In this document: in pieces, positions 44,801 through 59,200 of the stretch
Position numbering within the stretch: position 1 is the stretch's first letter
How the letters are laid out: each line of letters begins with the position of its first letter
Origin: Pterois miles
Lineage: Eukaryota > Chordata > Actinopteri > Perciformes > Scorpaenidae
Length of the DNA: 64,000 nucleotides
Direction: 5' to 3'
Assembly: GCA_947000775.1 (NCBI GenBank)
Contig: CAMQGK010000565.1
Span: 11,455,001 to 11,519,000 of the forward strand
The notes under the pieces: generated by a model
What the model was told of the DNA's origin: nothing
The model's database searches: none
The model's input: only the letters and a program-made list of their open reading frames with translations
Position numbers and translations under genes: made by a program

Positions 44801-47800
44801 ATGCTTGCTAATGAATCTGTTGATTGGCAACAGCTGTTGTGTAAACTCAAATGTTTTTCTTCTCATCCCAGATGTATGTTCATCATGGTATCCATGACTT
44901 AATATTTAACTTCGTGGGAACGCTTGAAGCCAGCCAGGTATGTTTGAGTTTTCTCTGGCAGACAGAATCAAAGAGTATAGAAGCAACGGCAGCAAAGCAC
45001 TGCGGTAGCGCTGCTGCCATTTTGGACCGAAAACATCAACGAGTCCATCATTGTCTTCCGGTCTCAGAGGTTTAATGGATCAGAGATGCAGTGAAGATGG
45101 ATGCTGACATACTCGAAGTGTTTTCATGTCGATGCTCTTGTGTCTCCTCAGGACGCTGCCTTCAACAAAACCACCAGAAGTCTGCAGGAGCTGCAGCAGA
45201 AGGAGCTGGGAGTGAAACCTGAGTTCAGGTCAGTTCAGTATGTTTGTGCATCATCTGTTTATGGACTAGTGTTGACCATATGAAGGTGGTGTGGTGCTGC
45301 ACCAGTGTACAAGATGTCTGAAATCTTCTATGCATCCACCAAGAAGCGCTGCATTGATGAGTCATATCAAATCCAGAAGACAAACAGTCACACTGATGTG
45401 AGTTTTGTATAATCAAAAATAGATAAATAACAAAAAAAAATATGTTACAAAGTTAGGAACAACATAAACAAGGGGAAATATTAAAAATAGGAACAATATA
45501 TACAGTATTGACAATAAACAGACTTTTAACACAATTGCATAGTGGAAAAATAGCTATTGCACAGTTATTGTAATGAAATTTCACCTGAGAGTATTGCATG
45601 TAATACGTTGTAGTACTGATATTACACAGTCGATGTACAGTACAGTTATTGTGAGTTATTGGTGAGTATGTGGTCTACTGGGAGCAGTGCTGGTTGTGGT
45701 GTCTGACAGTTACAGGAAGGAAGGACCTGTGATAGCACCTCCTTCACACACTTCAGGCGGAGTAGTCTGTCGCTGACGGAGCTCTCCGGAGCAGCGATAG
45801 TGTCCTGCATGGGAGTCATTCCCCATCATGGATGACAGCTTAGCCTTCATCCTCCTCTCCCCTACCACCTCCACTGGGTCCAGGGGGCATCCCATGACAG
45901 AGCTGGCCTTCCTGATCACCTTATGAAGTTTTTTGCTGTCCACAGCTGAGATACTGCTGCCCCAGTAGACCACTCCATAAACATGTACTTTGTTCCCCAA
46001 GATACAAACTCATTTAATCTTTCAGTAGAAATTAATAAGACAAAGAACATGTCATAATATAATAATCATATGTAAATACAAAAGCAGTATTTTTATGAGT
46101 GGGGTAAAGAAAAACGAAAAAAAATAAATAATATAAAGTCAAAGAAAACCTCAGTGACATGTTTAACTCTGCTCAGTGTGTCTGTATACAGTATATCTCT
46201 ACACTGAAGAGCTGTTGTGTATTTTTGCTGCTGTTGTGTTTCTGCAGTATAAACTTGTCTCGGGCAAAGCGAGAGCTGAGTCAGCTCAACCAGCAGACCT
46301 CCCCCCTCCTCAAACTGCTCTGCCTGCGCCGAGTCGCCCTGACTGCCACCCAGACGCCCAGAGCCACCGGTATGTTCTCTGAGCTCCATCCCAGCATCAG
46401 AACAATAACACTCCTTATGTTAAGCTGATTACTGTGGTTGAGATTACAAAGTTGACATGAATGAATCTGAACACTGGAACTTAATTTCTACGCCGATTAT
46501 AGTAGTTTTATACAGAAGCTGAGAGCGGCTCTGCTTACTATTATATTTTTAGGGCTGTTAAAGGTAACGCAAATTTTTTTAAACGGCACTAATTTCTTTA
46601 ACGCATAAACGCAACTTAGGATTTTTAATTAACCTCTTCAAAATGAGACGGGTTGCTGATCTTTCAGAGGTTTTAGCAGCTCAGTTTTAAATCTAGAGTG
46701 AAGATACTGGCATCATATGAAATTAGAAGATCAGCTTGTCCAGAAGGAGGTTAAATAACTTTGGCTAAATTTTGGTGAGGAAAAACTGGCATGGCCGTTT
46801 TCAAAGGGGTCCGTTGACCTCTGACCTTAAAATATGTGAATGACAATGGGGTTCTATGGGTACCCACCAGTCAGATAAAAAAAAAAAAAAAAGCCATTAG
46901 TTTGTGATTAATTAATTTAATCGATTTACAGCCATGGGCTGCATGGTGGTGTAGTGGTTAGCGCTGTCGCCCCCCAGCAAGGGGGGGGCGGGTTTAATTC
47001 CAGCTTGCGGCTCTTCTGTGTGGAGTTTACATGTTCTCCCCGTGTAAGGGTGGGTTTTCTCCGGGTACTCGCTTCCTCCCACCATCCAAAGACATGCTGT
47101 TTAGGTTAATTGATTACTCTAAATTTGCCCGTAGGTGTGGATGTGAGCGTGAATGGTTGTCTGTCTATATGTTGTCTGTTTCTATGTGCCCTGCGGTGGG
47201 GTGGCGACCTGTCCAGGGTGTACCCTGCCTTCGCCCAATGCCAGGTGGGATCGGCTCCCGCCCCCCCCGGCCCCCAAAGGGGAGAGGGGGTGGAGGAGGG
47301 AGGGAGGGGGGGGTTACCGCCCAATTTAAATAAATAATTAGTTTCTCTTTGTATTTTCGAGGCAACACTTTGATTTACAAGGTCCTCGGATGAGGAAGAA
47401 GATGAAGGAGGGAACCAAGGAAGCTCTTGTAGATCGAAACATTGTCTTTTTAAAAGAGAAATAAACTATTTATTTGGAGCCTAACAGTGCGCAGACTTCC
47501 TTTGTCTGTGCAGTTAAGTATTTGTCTTGAGTATTTTTCCCTGGATGTGTGCACACTTGGTCCCTCTGCTAAAAGACATTTAAACCATGAAAAAAATCTT
47601 TGAAACCCACCCTGAAGCTGAGAGTGTAGAGATAGGCTCATGTTTTTAGTGTTTCCAGGCTCTGAATCAGAGCTGCAACTAACGATTATTTTCTCTATTA
47701 ATCGGTTAGTTGTTTAGTCTATAAAATGTCAGAAAATAGTGAAAAATGTTCATCAGTGTTTCCCAGAATCCAAGGTGATGTCCTCAGCTGTCTTGATTTG

Positions 47801-50800
47801 ACCACAGCGAAGCCCAGAAGAGCGCCAGTCATTGATTCCAACAACTTCTGTGTCATCATGTCACGCCATGGTGCCCGACTTTTTCCCATAGACTTACATT
47901 GGGATAGAGATGTCTATAACTCAGCGGATAATTTAAAACTAGAAAACCTGAGGAATCATGATTACCTATGGACAATGCATACATGCATTTAAATTAGGGC
48001 TGTCAATCAACTAAAATATTAAATCACGATTAATAGCACATTTTTTTAATATGTTCAAAATGTACCTTAAAGGGAGATTTGTCCAGTGTTTAATACTCTT
48101 CTCAACATGGGAGTGGACAAATATGCTGCTTTATGCAAATTTGTTTATATATTTTAGGGATGTCACAGGTAACGCTTTAATAAGGTGTTAACTCAAATTT
48201 GTTTTAACACCACTAATTTCTTTAACGCATTTAACGCAATCAGTCCTTTGATAAATACCTACATTTGCATAGCATCACACTGCCTCCGCCTACCACCTAC
48301 TGCCAGGTGCCATTGTAACGAGATTATCAATGTTATTCACTTGACATTATGACTACTGGGTGATAATGTTATGGCTGATTGGTGTATATTTCTGGTTCCC
48401 CTCTGTGGACTGGCAGACTGAACTCTCCGTGATCTCTGAACGTCCTCTCACCATCTGTAATCCGATCAGCGCGCAAGACAATACTTGCTCTGTCAGCCTT
48501 TAACGTATTTGTCCTGTTTGCTTTGGGAATCTAAGTTAATTGGCCCACAACACCCGCCGCTGTCCGCCTGCGGCACGATACGATCCGCTCCTAATTAATG
48601 TTTGTTGAATGACCAATTTAGTGATTTGGTGTGGACAGAGGAAGAGTGTCCGCCAGCGTCAGGACTTCATGTGTTTGTGTGTTGCACACAGGGTTGGGAG
48701 CATTACTTTAAAGTGTAGTCCAATACAATTCCAGTCCAAAATGCAAATTGTTTTATTTACTAGGGGTTATCAAATATCAACAAAGACTGAAGTTAACTGT
48801 CATGTTTTATCCGCCTTGCTCTCAAACTTGCAGCAAACTGTGCAACACATAGTTGGAGTTTTGCCCACATCCTTTAACGCCACCCAACTGAACTCCTGTT
48901 TTCAGGATAAATGAAATGCTCACTTTAGCTCATAAACTTTGTCTCCATCCACCACCATTTCCTCAAGATTAGTTTATTTATAGAGCACATTTAAAAACAG
49001 CACAAGTTACTGCTTATTACTAGTCACTATTTCCATCATCAGCTCCGGGAAAAAAGGATGTTTTTAAAAAAAATTTCAAGTGAGTTGCTAGATTTATTAG
49101 CCTGACATGGCATTTTACTTCCAGTTCTTATATAGTGCTCCAGGGAGGACATATGTTTTGTTCAAGATAATCTCCACAAATGAACACCACTTTTATGATT
49201 TTTGAAGTGTGAATGAATGTACAGTACTGTACATGAAACAATGCTGTTTCATGTACAGTAACTAAAACCCACTGACTTTCAGATGAGAGAGCAGGAAGTG
49301 CTAAAATGCTGACTCATTTCTGGATTTTAGGACTCATTTGTTGAGCTCTGCAATTAACTGTTAAATGCAATCAGTAACCTAATGCAAGTATCCAACATTA
49401 AAGTAACATAACTAGATTACTTTCCATGACGTTTGGATTTCTCAATACCAAGTCCTCATAAATACAAGAAAAATGCTGAATTTTGGCCATTACTTTGTAT
49501 GTAAAGCAGAAAAGTGAAATGAAAATGCTGTCATTATTCAAGACTTGAATCATTTGGCTCACTAGTGTTGCTGTATTGTAATTTGGAGCGGCAGCTGTAC
49601 CCATATACAGTAAATAAATAAAGCCGGTTTGTTCTGTAGTCTGTGTGCTGGAGCAGAAATTTGAAGCAGTTTGCTTGTTTCCTGTGAACCATCTTTTCAT
49701 GCTGGGATGCCTCTCGTCAAAAAGTATAATCTTGATGAACTGTGTGCGCAAACCACCCTGCAGTGTTGTAATGTTTGTGCATGGGAGTCATTCTATATTT
49801 TAAAATGTATTCTAATATTGTAATGCTGCTAATAATCACAATTTGAACTAAATGTATGGATAATGTGAATTTCTCCACTGTGGGACTAATAAAGGAATAT
49901 CTTATCTATATCTTATCTTATCTTAATCTCCATGCATTTCAAACCTGACTTAGTGTGTCTCTCCGCAGTGAGTATAGAGGCTGTGTGTGCCGACGACCTG
50001 CTGTCTGTCATCCTCTATCTGCTGGTGAAGACGGAAATCCCCAACTGGTGAGCAGGGAGTGGGGGGGGGGGTTCACTGTGACCTCTGACCTTGTGGATTG
50101 AGTGGACGAAACAAACAAGCTGCTGTGTGGAGTATGTAAACGTCCAGTAGTGTCACTCCACTCTGTCATCAGTCATGTGGAGGGAAGCTGAAAAACAATG
50201 AAAGTGAAGACTGAGGCTAAATCCACACTAATTCGTAAACCGGTCTCCATCCAGATGAGCATTTTAGAGTCCTGAAAATGCAAATCACATGACCTTTCAT
50301 ATACACTGAGTATGCATGTGCCGGTGTAAACAGGAAGCAGCGCTGGACAGGGGAATCGATGCAAAGCGTTCAAATGAAAGCTTCTCTTCAGTGTATGTAG
50401 GCAGTAGCAGCTTTATAAAATGCCGAATTTAACTGCAGAGCAGCTGCTAGCAGAGACAATGAGGACAGCAACGCTTGTAACTCGTTATCCATGTTGAATT
50501 TAACCACTGGCAAAGAATATATATTGCCAAGAAGTGAAAGTCAATCGTTCGTTCCATTGCAACATCAGTGCCCAGCAGCAGAGCTACGCTTCCGCCATTT
50601 TGGACTGAAAGCGACTACTGGACGGCAGTAAAACGTCCTCTTACAATGTGCCATACAAAAGTAAAACTAAATTATTTCTATTCTTGTGTCATATTTTGCT
50701 GAAATGGCCTGTTTTAAACAATAAAATATTTTAAATACTGTATAATAAGCATTTTCAGTCCAAAATGTTGTCCAAAAAACACCAGAGTTTGATTTTTTTG

Positions 50801-53800
50801 CTTCTATACTTAATGTCACTGGTAGTGGAGGCTGATGTTGTTTGTTTTCATCTGGAAAAAGTTACCGTGATGGGGTGGGACAAATCAGGGAAGGACGTAT
50901 GATGACTGATGAGACCCAGTTAGGAAGCAAACATGGTCATCTGCGCCATCGTTACTGTCCGTCCAGACTAAAACACAACCCCAGAGATTTAAAACTAAAA
51001 CAGGGTCAGCAGCGTTTCCAAACATCTCCGTTTTAGGGTAGTGAGGACGCTAGATATAAACATAGCAAAATGTATGCGTTTTAGTGTGGATGTAGCAGAA
51101 GAGTCTACAGCTGTGATAGGAGCTCTGTGAGGCTGTACTGTGGCCAAGTGGCGCTTTGAGCGAAATGTTAACACAGCTACAAAATCATAAATCAAAGTAT
51201 TGCACAAAGTTAAAATGTTGACCTGCTGATAGTGCTAGAGCAAAGGTCAGAGGATCATTAAAGATATTATGATTGATCCTGAGGAGAACATGAATGTCTG
51301 TCAAATAGTTGTTGATGCATTTCACTCAAACCCAAAAACTGAAGCTGCTAGTGCAGCTGGAGAAAAAGTCAAAGGATCATCAAATAGTTGAAATATTTCA
51401 GTCTGGACGGATGGACAGGCCCACATTACCATCCTACAGAGTCTACAAACACTGTCGCCTCATCCGCTGTTGTGGTGTTATTAAGTCTGGAGTCACTGAC
51501 CAGGACTGTGAGCGGAGGAATGATACAAACTGTAAAAACAGAGTGGGAGGGTTTACATTTTTCTAGCTATGTAGTGGTGCTGTGGTTTGTCATCAGGATG
51601 GCCAACCTGAGCTACATCAGGAACTTCTGCTTCAGCCACTCCAGTAAAGACGAGCTCAGCTACTGTCTGAGCACCTTCGAGGCGGCGGTGGAGTACATCA
51701 ACCTGGGGAGGCTTCACTCTGTAAGTCACACCCGTTCACCAGGAACACGACTTTTATTACAGCCATCCCAGCTTGTTGTTTCTCAGCGTGTGAATGAAGT
51801 TTGTCCATGTTTCCGTGTCCCATCAGGGCTCAGGTGGGCTGAATGACAAGGCGTTGTTCAAAGAGAGGATGAGTCTGCTGTCTCAGACTGCCGCCACGCC
51901 CATCCACTGTCTGTTTGAGGTGAGCTAAAGAGACTGAATCGCTGGCTGCTACATCCCAGAATGCATCAGTGCTAGGGCAAACAATTCAGATGTTTAATGA
52001 TGGTCCATAGTTGATGGTGATTAATCGCAGAATTTTTAACATACATTTAAAATGAGGAAAGTCAACAAATACTCACATTTGGGAAGCTGGCAACGTCAAA
52101 TGCAGCTGTGGTTGCAATGCATCGTGGTAAATGTTAAGCTTCCTTCAGGATGCACCTTTTGCCAACACATTGTTCTCATGGAAATTAAATGAAGATGTTT
52201 GGTGTTTTGGGGAGCCTCGATGTTGCCGAAGTCCGCCCCTTCCAGCACCATGGGAACACCATGGGACCACCATAGGATCACCATGGGACCACCATGGGAT
52301 GCTATTTTGTACTGTAGTCAACTGTAACAGACAAATTTTTTTTGGACTCTGAATTGTGCCACGAATCACACAGATCATGCCATGTCAGTTCAAAAGATTA
52401 AAGTCCAGATAGTCTCAGTTTGTAGTAAAACTATTGAAGTATCAGACTGAAAATATGTCATTATAAAGACAACACAGCCAACAGTGTGGTAGTGAAGCTA
52501 CAATGTCTGTGTCTTTCCCACTGGGGTGAACTCACACCAGCTACAGGTCTGACCAGGAGTCACTGATAAAACACATCAGGTCAGATAACAGTTCATCTGT
52601 TACTGGAACATAGCTATGTTTGCTAGCTAGCATTGGTGACGTATACTGTGCGACACAAGAGATGTAGTTCACTGAGCAGGTTCACACAAAACTAAATGAT
52701 ACTATGACAAACTGAGACTTTCTTCCATTCATCGTCAACCGCTTATCCCGTTAGGGGTCGCGGGGGGGGCTGGATCCGATCCCATCTGTCATTGGGCGAA
52801 GGCGAGGTTCACCTGGACAGGTCGCCAGTCCATCGCAGGGCACATAGAGACAGACAACCATTCACGCTCACATCCACACCTACGGGCAATTTAGAGTCAT
52901 CAATTAACCTAAAGAGCATGTCTTTGGACACCCATGCTTACACGGGGAGAACATGCAAACTCCACACAGAAGAGTCCCAAGCCGGAATCGAACCTGCGAC
53001 CCTCTTGCTGTGAGGCGACAGCGCTAACCGCTGCACCACCGTGCAGCCCCCTGAGACTTTCTTGACTTGAATTTATAAACATCATATATGTGATTCATAG
53101 AGCAATTCAAACAAGATTAAAAAAATATTTGTTTCTCTCCGTTGACTACCGTTAATATTTTCTGTGAAATAAGGTCCCATGGGATCCAATGGAAGAGGCA
53201 GGACTTGGCCTCTCTATAGATCACATGTGTCAAACTCAAGGCCCGCGGACCAGCCCAGCTTCTCATTTTATGTGGCCCGTGACGGCTTGCAAAGAATATG
53301 TTATGTTTATCATACAATTCTATGCCGCTTTACAGAAGTACGGTGTCCTTAAACTACTTGTCCCACAAGGCATCTCAATTTTGTAACATGCACACTGAAG
53401 CGTCTCAACACCACCGATTTCTAGTAGCGGCGCTCTAGCCGAGTGATGGGGTGGTTAAAAAAAATATATATATATATGAAAATATGCATAGTACCAAAAT
53501 GTCCAAGAAAAGAAAAGTTGCTGCAGAGGGAAGGAAATTTCCTGAGAGCCAGAAAGAGAATCCATGTTAGTGGTTAATGGAGACCAGCCGGTACGTCTTC
53601 TTTACTACGAGGCAGTAAAACACTGTCACACCACTGTCATCTACCACATGATCTCAGCTGATCAGCTGTTGATCACTAACAGTTTATACGCCACAGACTG
53701 AACGATAGATCAGAGCTCATTGATCTGTTGGACAAGAGTTCTGCCCCTCTCAACTCCCACCACAAAGTTACACTAAGCTAATGGAATAAATTGGGTTTGA

Positions 53801-54503
53801 TAATATTTGTGTGATGGTAAAAAAAGACCTTTATTATTCACTTGAGAATGATTTTGATCTTTGATAGATGAGTAATGATGAGGGTTTCTGAATCTCATAA
53901 ATTCATGGATTTATGTTATAACAACATATAGAAATGTGAGTGTGTCCACATACAGTATTTTTGTCTACACACATGCATATATATTGATATATGTTTTTGT
54001 TACTGAATTCAGTTTTTAAATAAATTGTATAATATTTCTGCTTGCAATTATTTTTCCTAGACTTCTGCTTTCAGAGCTGGTTATTACATAAATTATTACT
54101 AAAACTAATAATCAAATGCAGAGGCAGTTTTGTAATATGATGAATAAGAGTAGATATATTTATATAGTCTTACAATTACAACCGTCCCTTTGAGGGGAAC
54201 CATGATGCTGATGTGACCTGGGATGATGTTGAGTATGACACCCCTGCTATAGACCATACTCTGTGGTCCTACAGATGATTTAGGGGTCACTCTAAGGATG
54301 TCAATTTGCAATTAATGAGAATGCATATTGCATTAATTAGTGTGTGTGTGTATATGTGTGTGCGTGTTGTCAGCACATAGCCAATGGAAACGAAGCAGAG
54401 GTGCAACATCTGCTGAGTGAAGGAGAGAGCAATGAGGACGACAGGATGTGTCATCCTCTCTGCTCCTGTGACCTCTGTGACCTCCAGCTATCTGGGTAAG
54501 TGT

Positions 54504-54560
<57 letters not shown>

Positions 54561-56203
54561 AAATCAAATGCACTAATGAAGCTTCTTTACAGGATTAGTG
54601 TGAAACATTTTGGGAAGAAATGGAATATAATATCAGTAACTAGATGACTAGATGCCACCGGATCCTACACACTGCACCTTTAAGAGTCACATGTTTTACT
54701 GGAAATGAGACAAAGTTGTCGTTTTTTTCCAGGAACTCTTCTGGAGTTTTCTTTTCTTTTCTACTCAAGTATTTTTGTTTCATCAGAGCCCTTCGAATCA
54801 GGAACAAAAAGCTGTTTGCTCTTTCACTTCCCACTTGAACCACACACACATACACACACTGTACATACAGTACACAGCACATTTACTTTGTGAAATTTAG
54901 ACTGGGTTGAACTGGGTTGAAACCTGAGCAGGTTGTGATTTTACTACAGTTATGAACTTGAACAACATTTGACACACAGCTGTTTTACTCTCTGATGCTG
55001 TTATTAAAACTTTTACAATGATAAATTATTCATTAAAGGCCTTTTCATTTATTTATTCCCAGATGCAGCTCTCATTCCTGTAACTGAGATTGGTGTTCTG
55101 CTCTTATATTTTCTAATTAACCTGTTGAATCATTAACTACCATTCTAACATAACTTGACTTCCCGACGCAGGCGATTGAACGACCCGTCCATCGTCACAC
55201 CATTCTCCAGAGACGACCGAGGTTACACTCCGCTGCACATCGCTGCGATCTGCGGTGAGCAGCTGTTAACACACACACAGAAGCATGAAACATAAGATTT
55301 AACGCTGATTTTGAAGATAGTTTACATGGTTTTGTTTGTGTGTGCATGTGTCCGTGGTAGGTCAGGCCCAGTTGATCGACCTGCTGGTGTGTAAAGGAGC
55401 GCCGGTCAACGCCACAGACTACCACGCCCTTGCACCACTGCACCTGGCCTGCCAGCGAGGATACCAGGGAGTCACGGTGATTACACACACTTTCCGTTTA
55501 AACGCCACTAATTTATTCAAAGCATTAATGCAACATGTGATTTTCAGATTGTCAAATTGAAGATACTGGTATCATATGAAACTAGAAAACCTAATGAATC
55601 CATCAGTACCAACCAGGTCAGACTGGCTTATGGCAAAGGAGGTTAAATAGCGCTCCAAACTTGTGCTAAATTTTGGTGAGGAAAAACTGTCAAGGCTATT
55701 TTCAAAGGGGTCCCTTGACCTCTGACCCCAGATATGTGAATGTAAATGGGTTCTCTGGGTACCCACCAGTCTCCCCTTTACAGACATGCCCACTTTATGA
55801 TCGTCCCAGTCAGTCTGGATCAAGTCATAGTCAAGTCAGCACACTGACACACTGACAGCTGTTAAATCAAGTGAGAATCAGAGGAGTCGCCACCTGCTGG
55901 CTGTTAGAAGGAATTCAGGTTTAAGACCCTTAAGCATTGGCCTCACTTTTCAGACCAGGAGGTCACCCACTGAACAGAATACAAAGGCAGTGATGCTATA
56001 TAATACTAACATCATACATTAAAACTAATCAGTATTGTACTCTCTGTCCTGTAGCTGCTGCTGCTGCACTACAAGGCCAACATGGACGCTCAGGACAACA
56101 ACGGCAACACGCCGCTGCACCTCGCCTGCATGTACGGACACGAGGATGTAAGTCAAACACTCATTTTATCTTTATTCTAACCACTTTTCCATCCCACATC
56201 CTT

Positions 56204-56235
<32 letters not shown>

Positions 56236-59200
56236 CTCTAATCCTTCTACCAGTTGTTTATAGCCTCACATTAGCTGTTTACTTCTGGTGATTGCATTTA
56301 CCCTTCAAAAATCATAATAGTGGTGTTCATTTGTGAAGATTATCTTGCTAAACAAAACGTGTAAATATCATGAAGGTTTGTTTGCCACAGAGTTTATTTT
56401 CCGTAATAATCCAAAACCCAATGGAACAATCCCATTGGCTTTCTGTCGAGGGTGCCATGGTGATGTTAACTTCCTCCCTGCTGCACTCTGTGAACTCATG
56501 GGATGGAGGTCATTCATTATGTGTTTGTTGTGTGTCAGTGTGTGAAGGCGCTGGTGTACTACGACGTCCAAACGTGCCGCCTGGACCTGCAGAACGATAA
56601 AGGCGACACGGCGCTGCACATGGCGGCCCGCTGGGGCTACGAGGGAATCATCCAGGTGCTGCTGGAGAACGGAGCGAGCACCAATATCCTCAACAAGATT
56701 AAAGACTCACCGCTGCAGTGTGCGCTCAACTCCAAGGTCAGCAACGCACACCGGGAGCCAAATGTTCTGGAGAGTTGAGTGTTTGCAGAATGTGGTCTCT
56801 TTAGCTGGGTGTCCACCAAATGTTCCCAGGACTTTTAGTCCTTTTGGTTTTTATTTTTTTCACTCTTTGAAGCTGTATCATGTCGACGCAGTGAAGTTTG
56901 ATAAATGTGGGGACTGATAGACAGAGATTTAATACAAGCTGCTGATCACAGATAATTTAAGGAAAAAAAAAGAAATCAAAGCAATGTTCACTGACATGTT
57001 TTCGTGTTTCAGAGCTCATTATTTTCAGTAATCTGATCAGCTGCTATTTCCAGGAACTGAATGTGTTTGAGTGGCCGGGTCATGTGAACAGAGAGAACCT
57101 GACCTCAGATCAGCTGAAATAATCTAAAGAAATGCTGAAAAAAAATCTTCCCCTAGCTGCCGCCTGCCTGAAAATATTATGCCGCTGATACATGTGTATG
57201 TTTTATTTTCTTGCAGGTCCTCGTGTTGTTGCAGTCGACTCAGAACGGCCGTCATCGCAGCGGAGTCAATGTGAGCCTCATGTCTCTGTGGAGTAAACCT
57301 GAAGGGTCAGAGGTCACAGCATCCAGAGCACCAAACATTCATTACCTTAAACATATCAACAGGCTTCCTGAAAATATGAGAGTTTATTTAAGCTGTTGTG
57401 GTGAAGAGGGAGCTGAGCTAGAAGGGATAAGGGATAGTGCTTTTCTAGTCGTCTGACCACTCACAGTGCTTTACACTACATGCCAGCATTCACTCATTCA
57501 CACACACATTCATATACTGATGGCAGAGGCTGCCATGTGAGGCCCATCAGGCTCTAAATGCTCATTCATCTCATTCACACACCGATGGCTATGCCTTTGG
57601 GAGGAATTTGGGGTTAAATGTCTTACTCAAAAACACATCGACATGTGACCATGGTTCAAACCACCGACCTTCCAATCGGTAGATGACCTGCTCTACCCTC
57701 TGAGCCACAGCCACCCTCAAAAAAGGGAAAGCTCTTGATTTGCTGGTCCAGCTACGTTCCAACCCTCACCTATAGTCATGAGCTTTAGGTGGTGACTGAG
57801 CGAATAGAATAGACTCCAGATACAAGCGGCCAAAATGAGGTTGGAGTAGAGCCGCTGCTCCTTCACGTCGAAAGTGGCCCGCTGATCAGGATCCTCCTGG
57901 ACACCTCCCTGTAGAGGTTTTCCGGGATGTCTAACTGGTAAGAGAGCTGGAGAGATTATATATCTCGCCTAGTCTGGGAACACCTCGGGGTCCCTTTGGA
58001 AAACGTTGCTGGGGAGAGAGACCTGGCCCTGGATAAGTGGAAGATATAGAAGAGTATAGAACAAGAGTATCCTGAGCTTTTTTTTTTTTATCAGGTCTGT
58101 CAATCAGTTATTTAATGATGATGTTTAATGATTGTCTATAGTTGAGTGTGATTAATCACAAATGAATCACCCAGTTTTAATTTGTTCAAAATGTACCTGA
58201 AAGGCAGATTTGTCAAGTATTTAATACTCTTATCCCATGAGTGGACAAATACGCTGCTTTATGTAAATGTAAATGTAAATTTATTATTGGATATCAGTTA
58301 ATAACACAAAACAATAACAGATATTGTCCAGAAACCCTCCCAGGTTCTGACTTTAGCATCAACAATCTGCTCCAATCAAAACATGGCAAACTGCAGCCCA
58401 GCAGACAACAACAGCTGTCAGTGTGTCAGAGTGCTGACTTGACTAGGACTTGATCCAGACTGACTGGGACTATCATAAAGTGGGCATGTCTGTAAACGGC
58501 CATGACAGTTTTTGTTTGGGCATTATTTATCGTCCTTCATGACAAGCTTGTGTGATGTGTGATTATTTTACGTAATTTCCTTTCTGCAAAGCAAAATTTT
58601 CCTTGTGGATAATAATCTTTTCTCTTAGCCACAAATTAAAAGTTTTTATGTAATCCATCTCCGCTTATGAAGTGACTGTTGTTTAATAATCCAGTAGACA
58701 GTAGAATGGTAGGGTCAGATACAGCAGAGCAGCATGTTAACTGAAACAAGGTACTAATAATGTTTTTTAATATTTTCAGTGGCTGCAACTAACAATTTCA
58801 CTGTTGATTAATCAACAATTTTAACAATTAATCGATTAGTTGTTTGGTCTATAAAATTTCTGAAAATGTGGATCAGTGTTTCCCAGAGTCCAAGATGACG
58901 TCCTCAAATGTTTTGTCCACAACTCAAATCTATTCAGTTTACTGTCACAGAGGAGTAAAGAAATATTCTTATAAAAGATGTTGGAATCAGAGAATTTAGC
59001 CTTTTTTTATTTATAAAAATGACTCAAACCTATTAATCGATTATGAAAATAGTTCAAATGTAATTTAATATTTTAATAAAGTTGCTTTCGTCTGTAAAAC
59101 ACTCATGCAGCTGTGCTTCCCATGACAAGCACACTTCAGATAAGCTCAGATCTCAGTTCCTCAGTACTGAAAAGTAGTTTTAGCATCTGGAAATCTGCTG

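Noticed and set aside
46936..47340. Possible tRNA gene from A-box/B-box-like sequence
   Set aside because: The boxes belong to a tRNA-derived SINE: no complete cloverleaf and repeated copies with long SINE bodies.
54460..54487. DR3-like TGACCTCTGTGACCT in an ankrd27 exon
   Set aside because: It is explained by codons for CDLCDL in the zinc motif region; no reason to treat it as regulatory.
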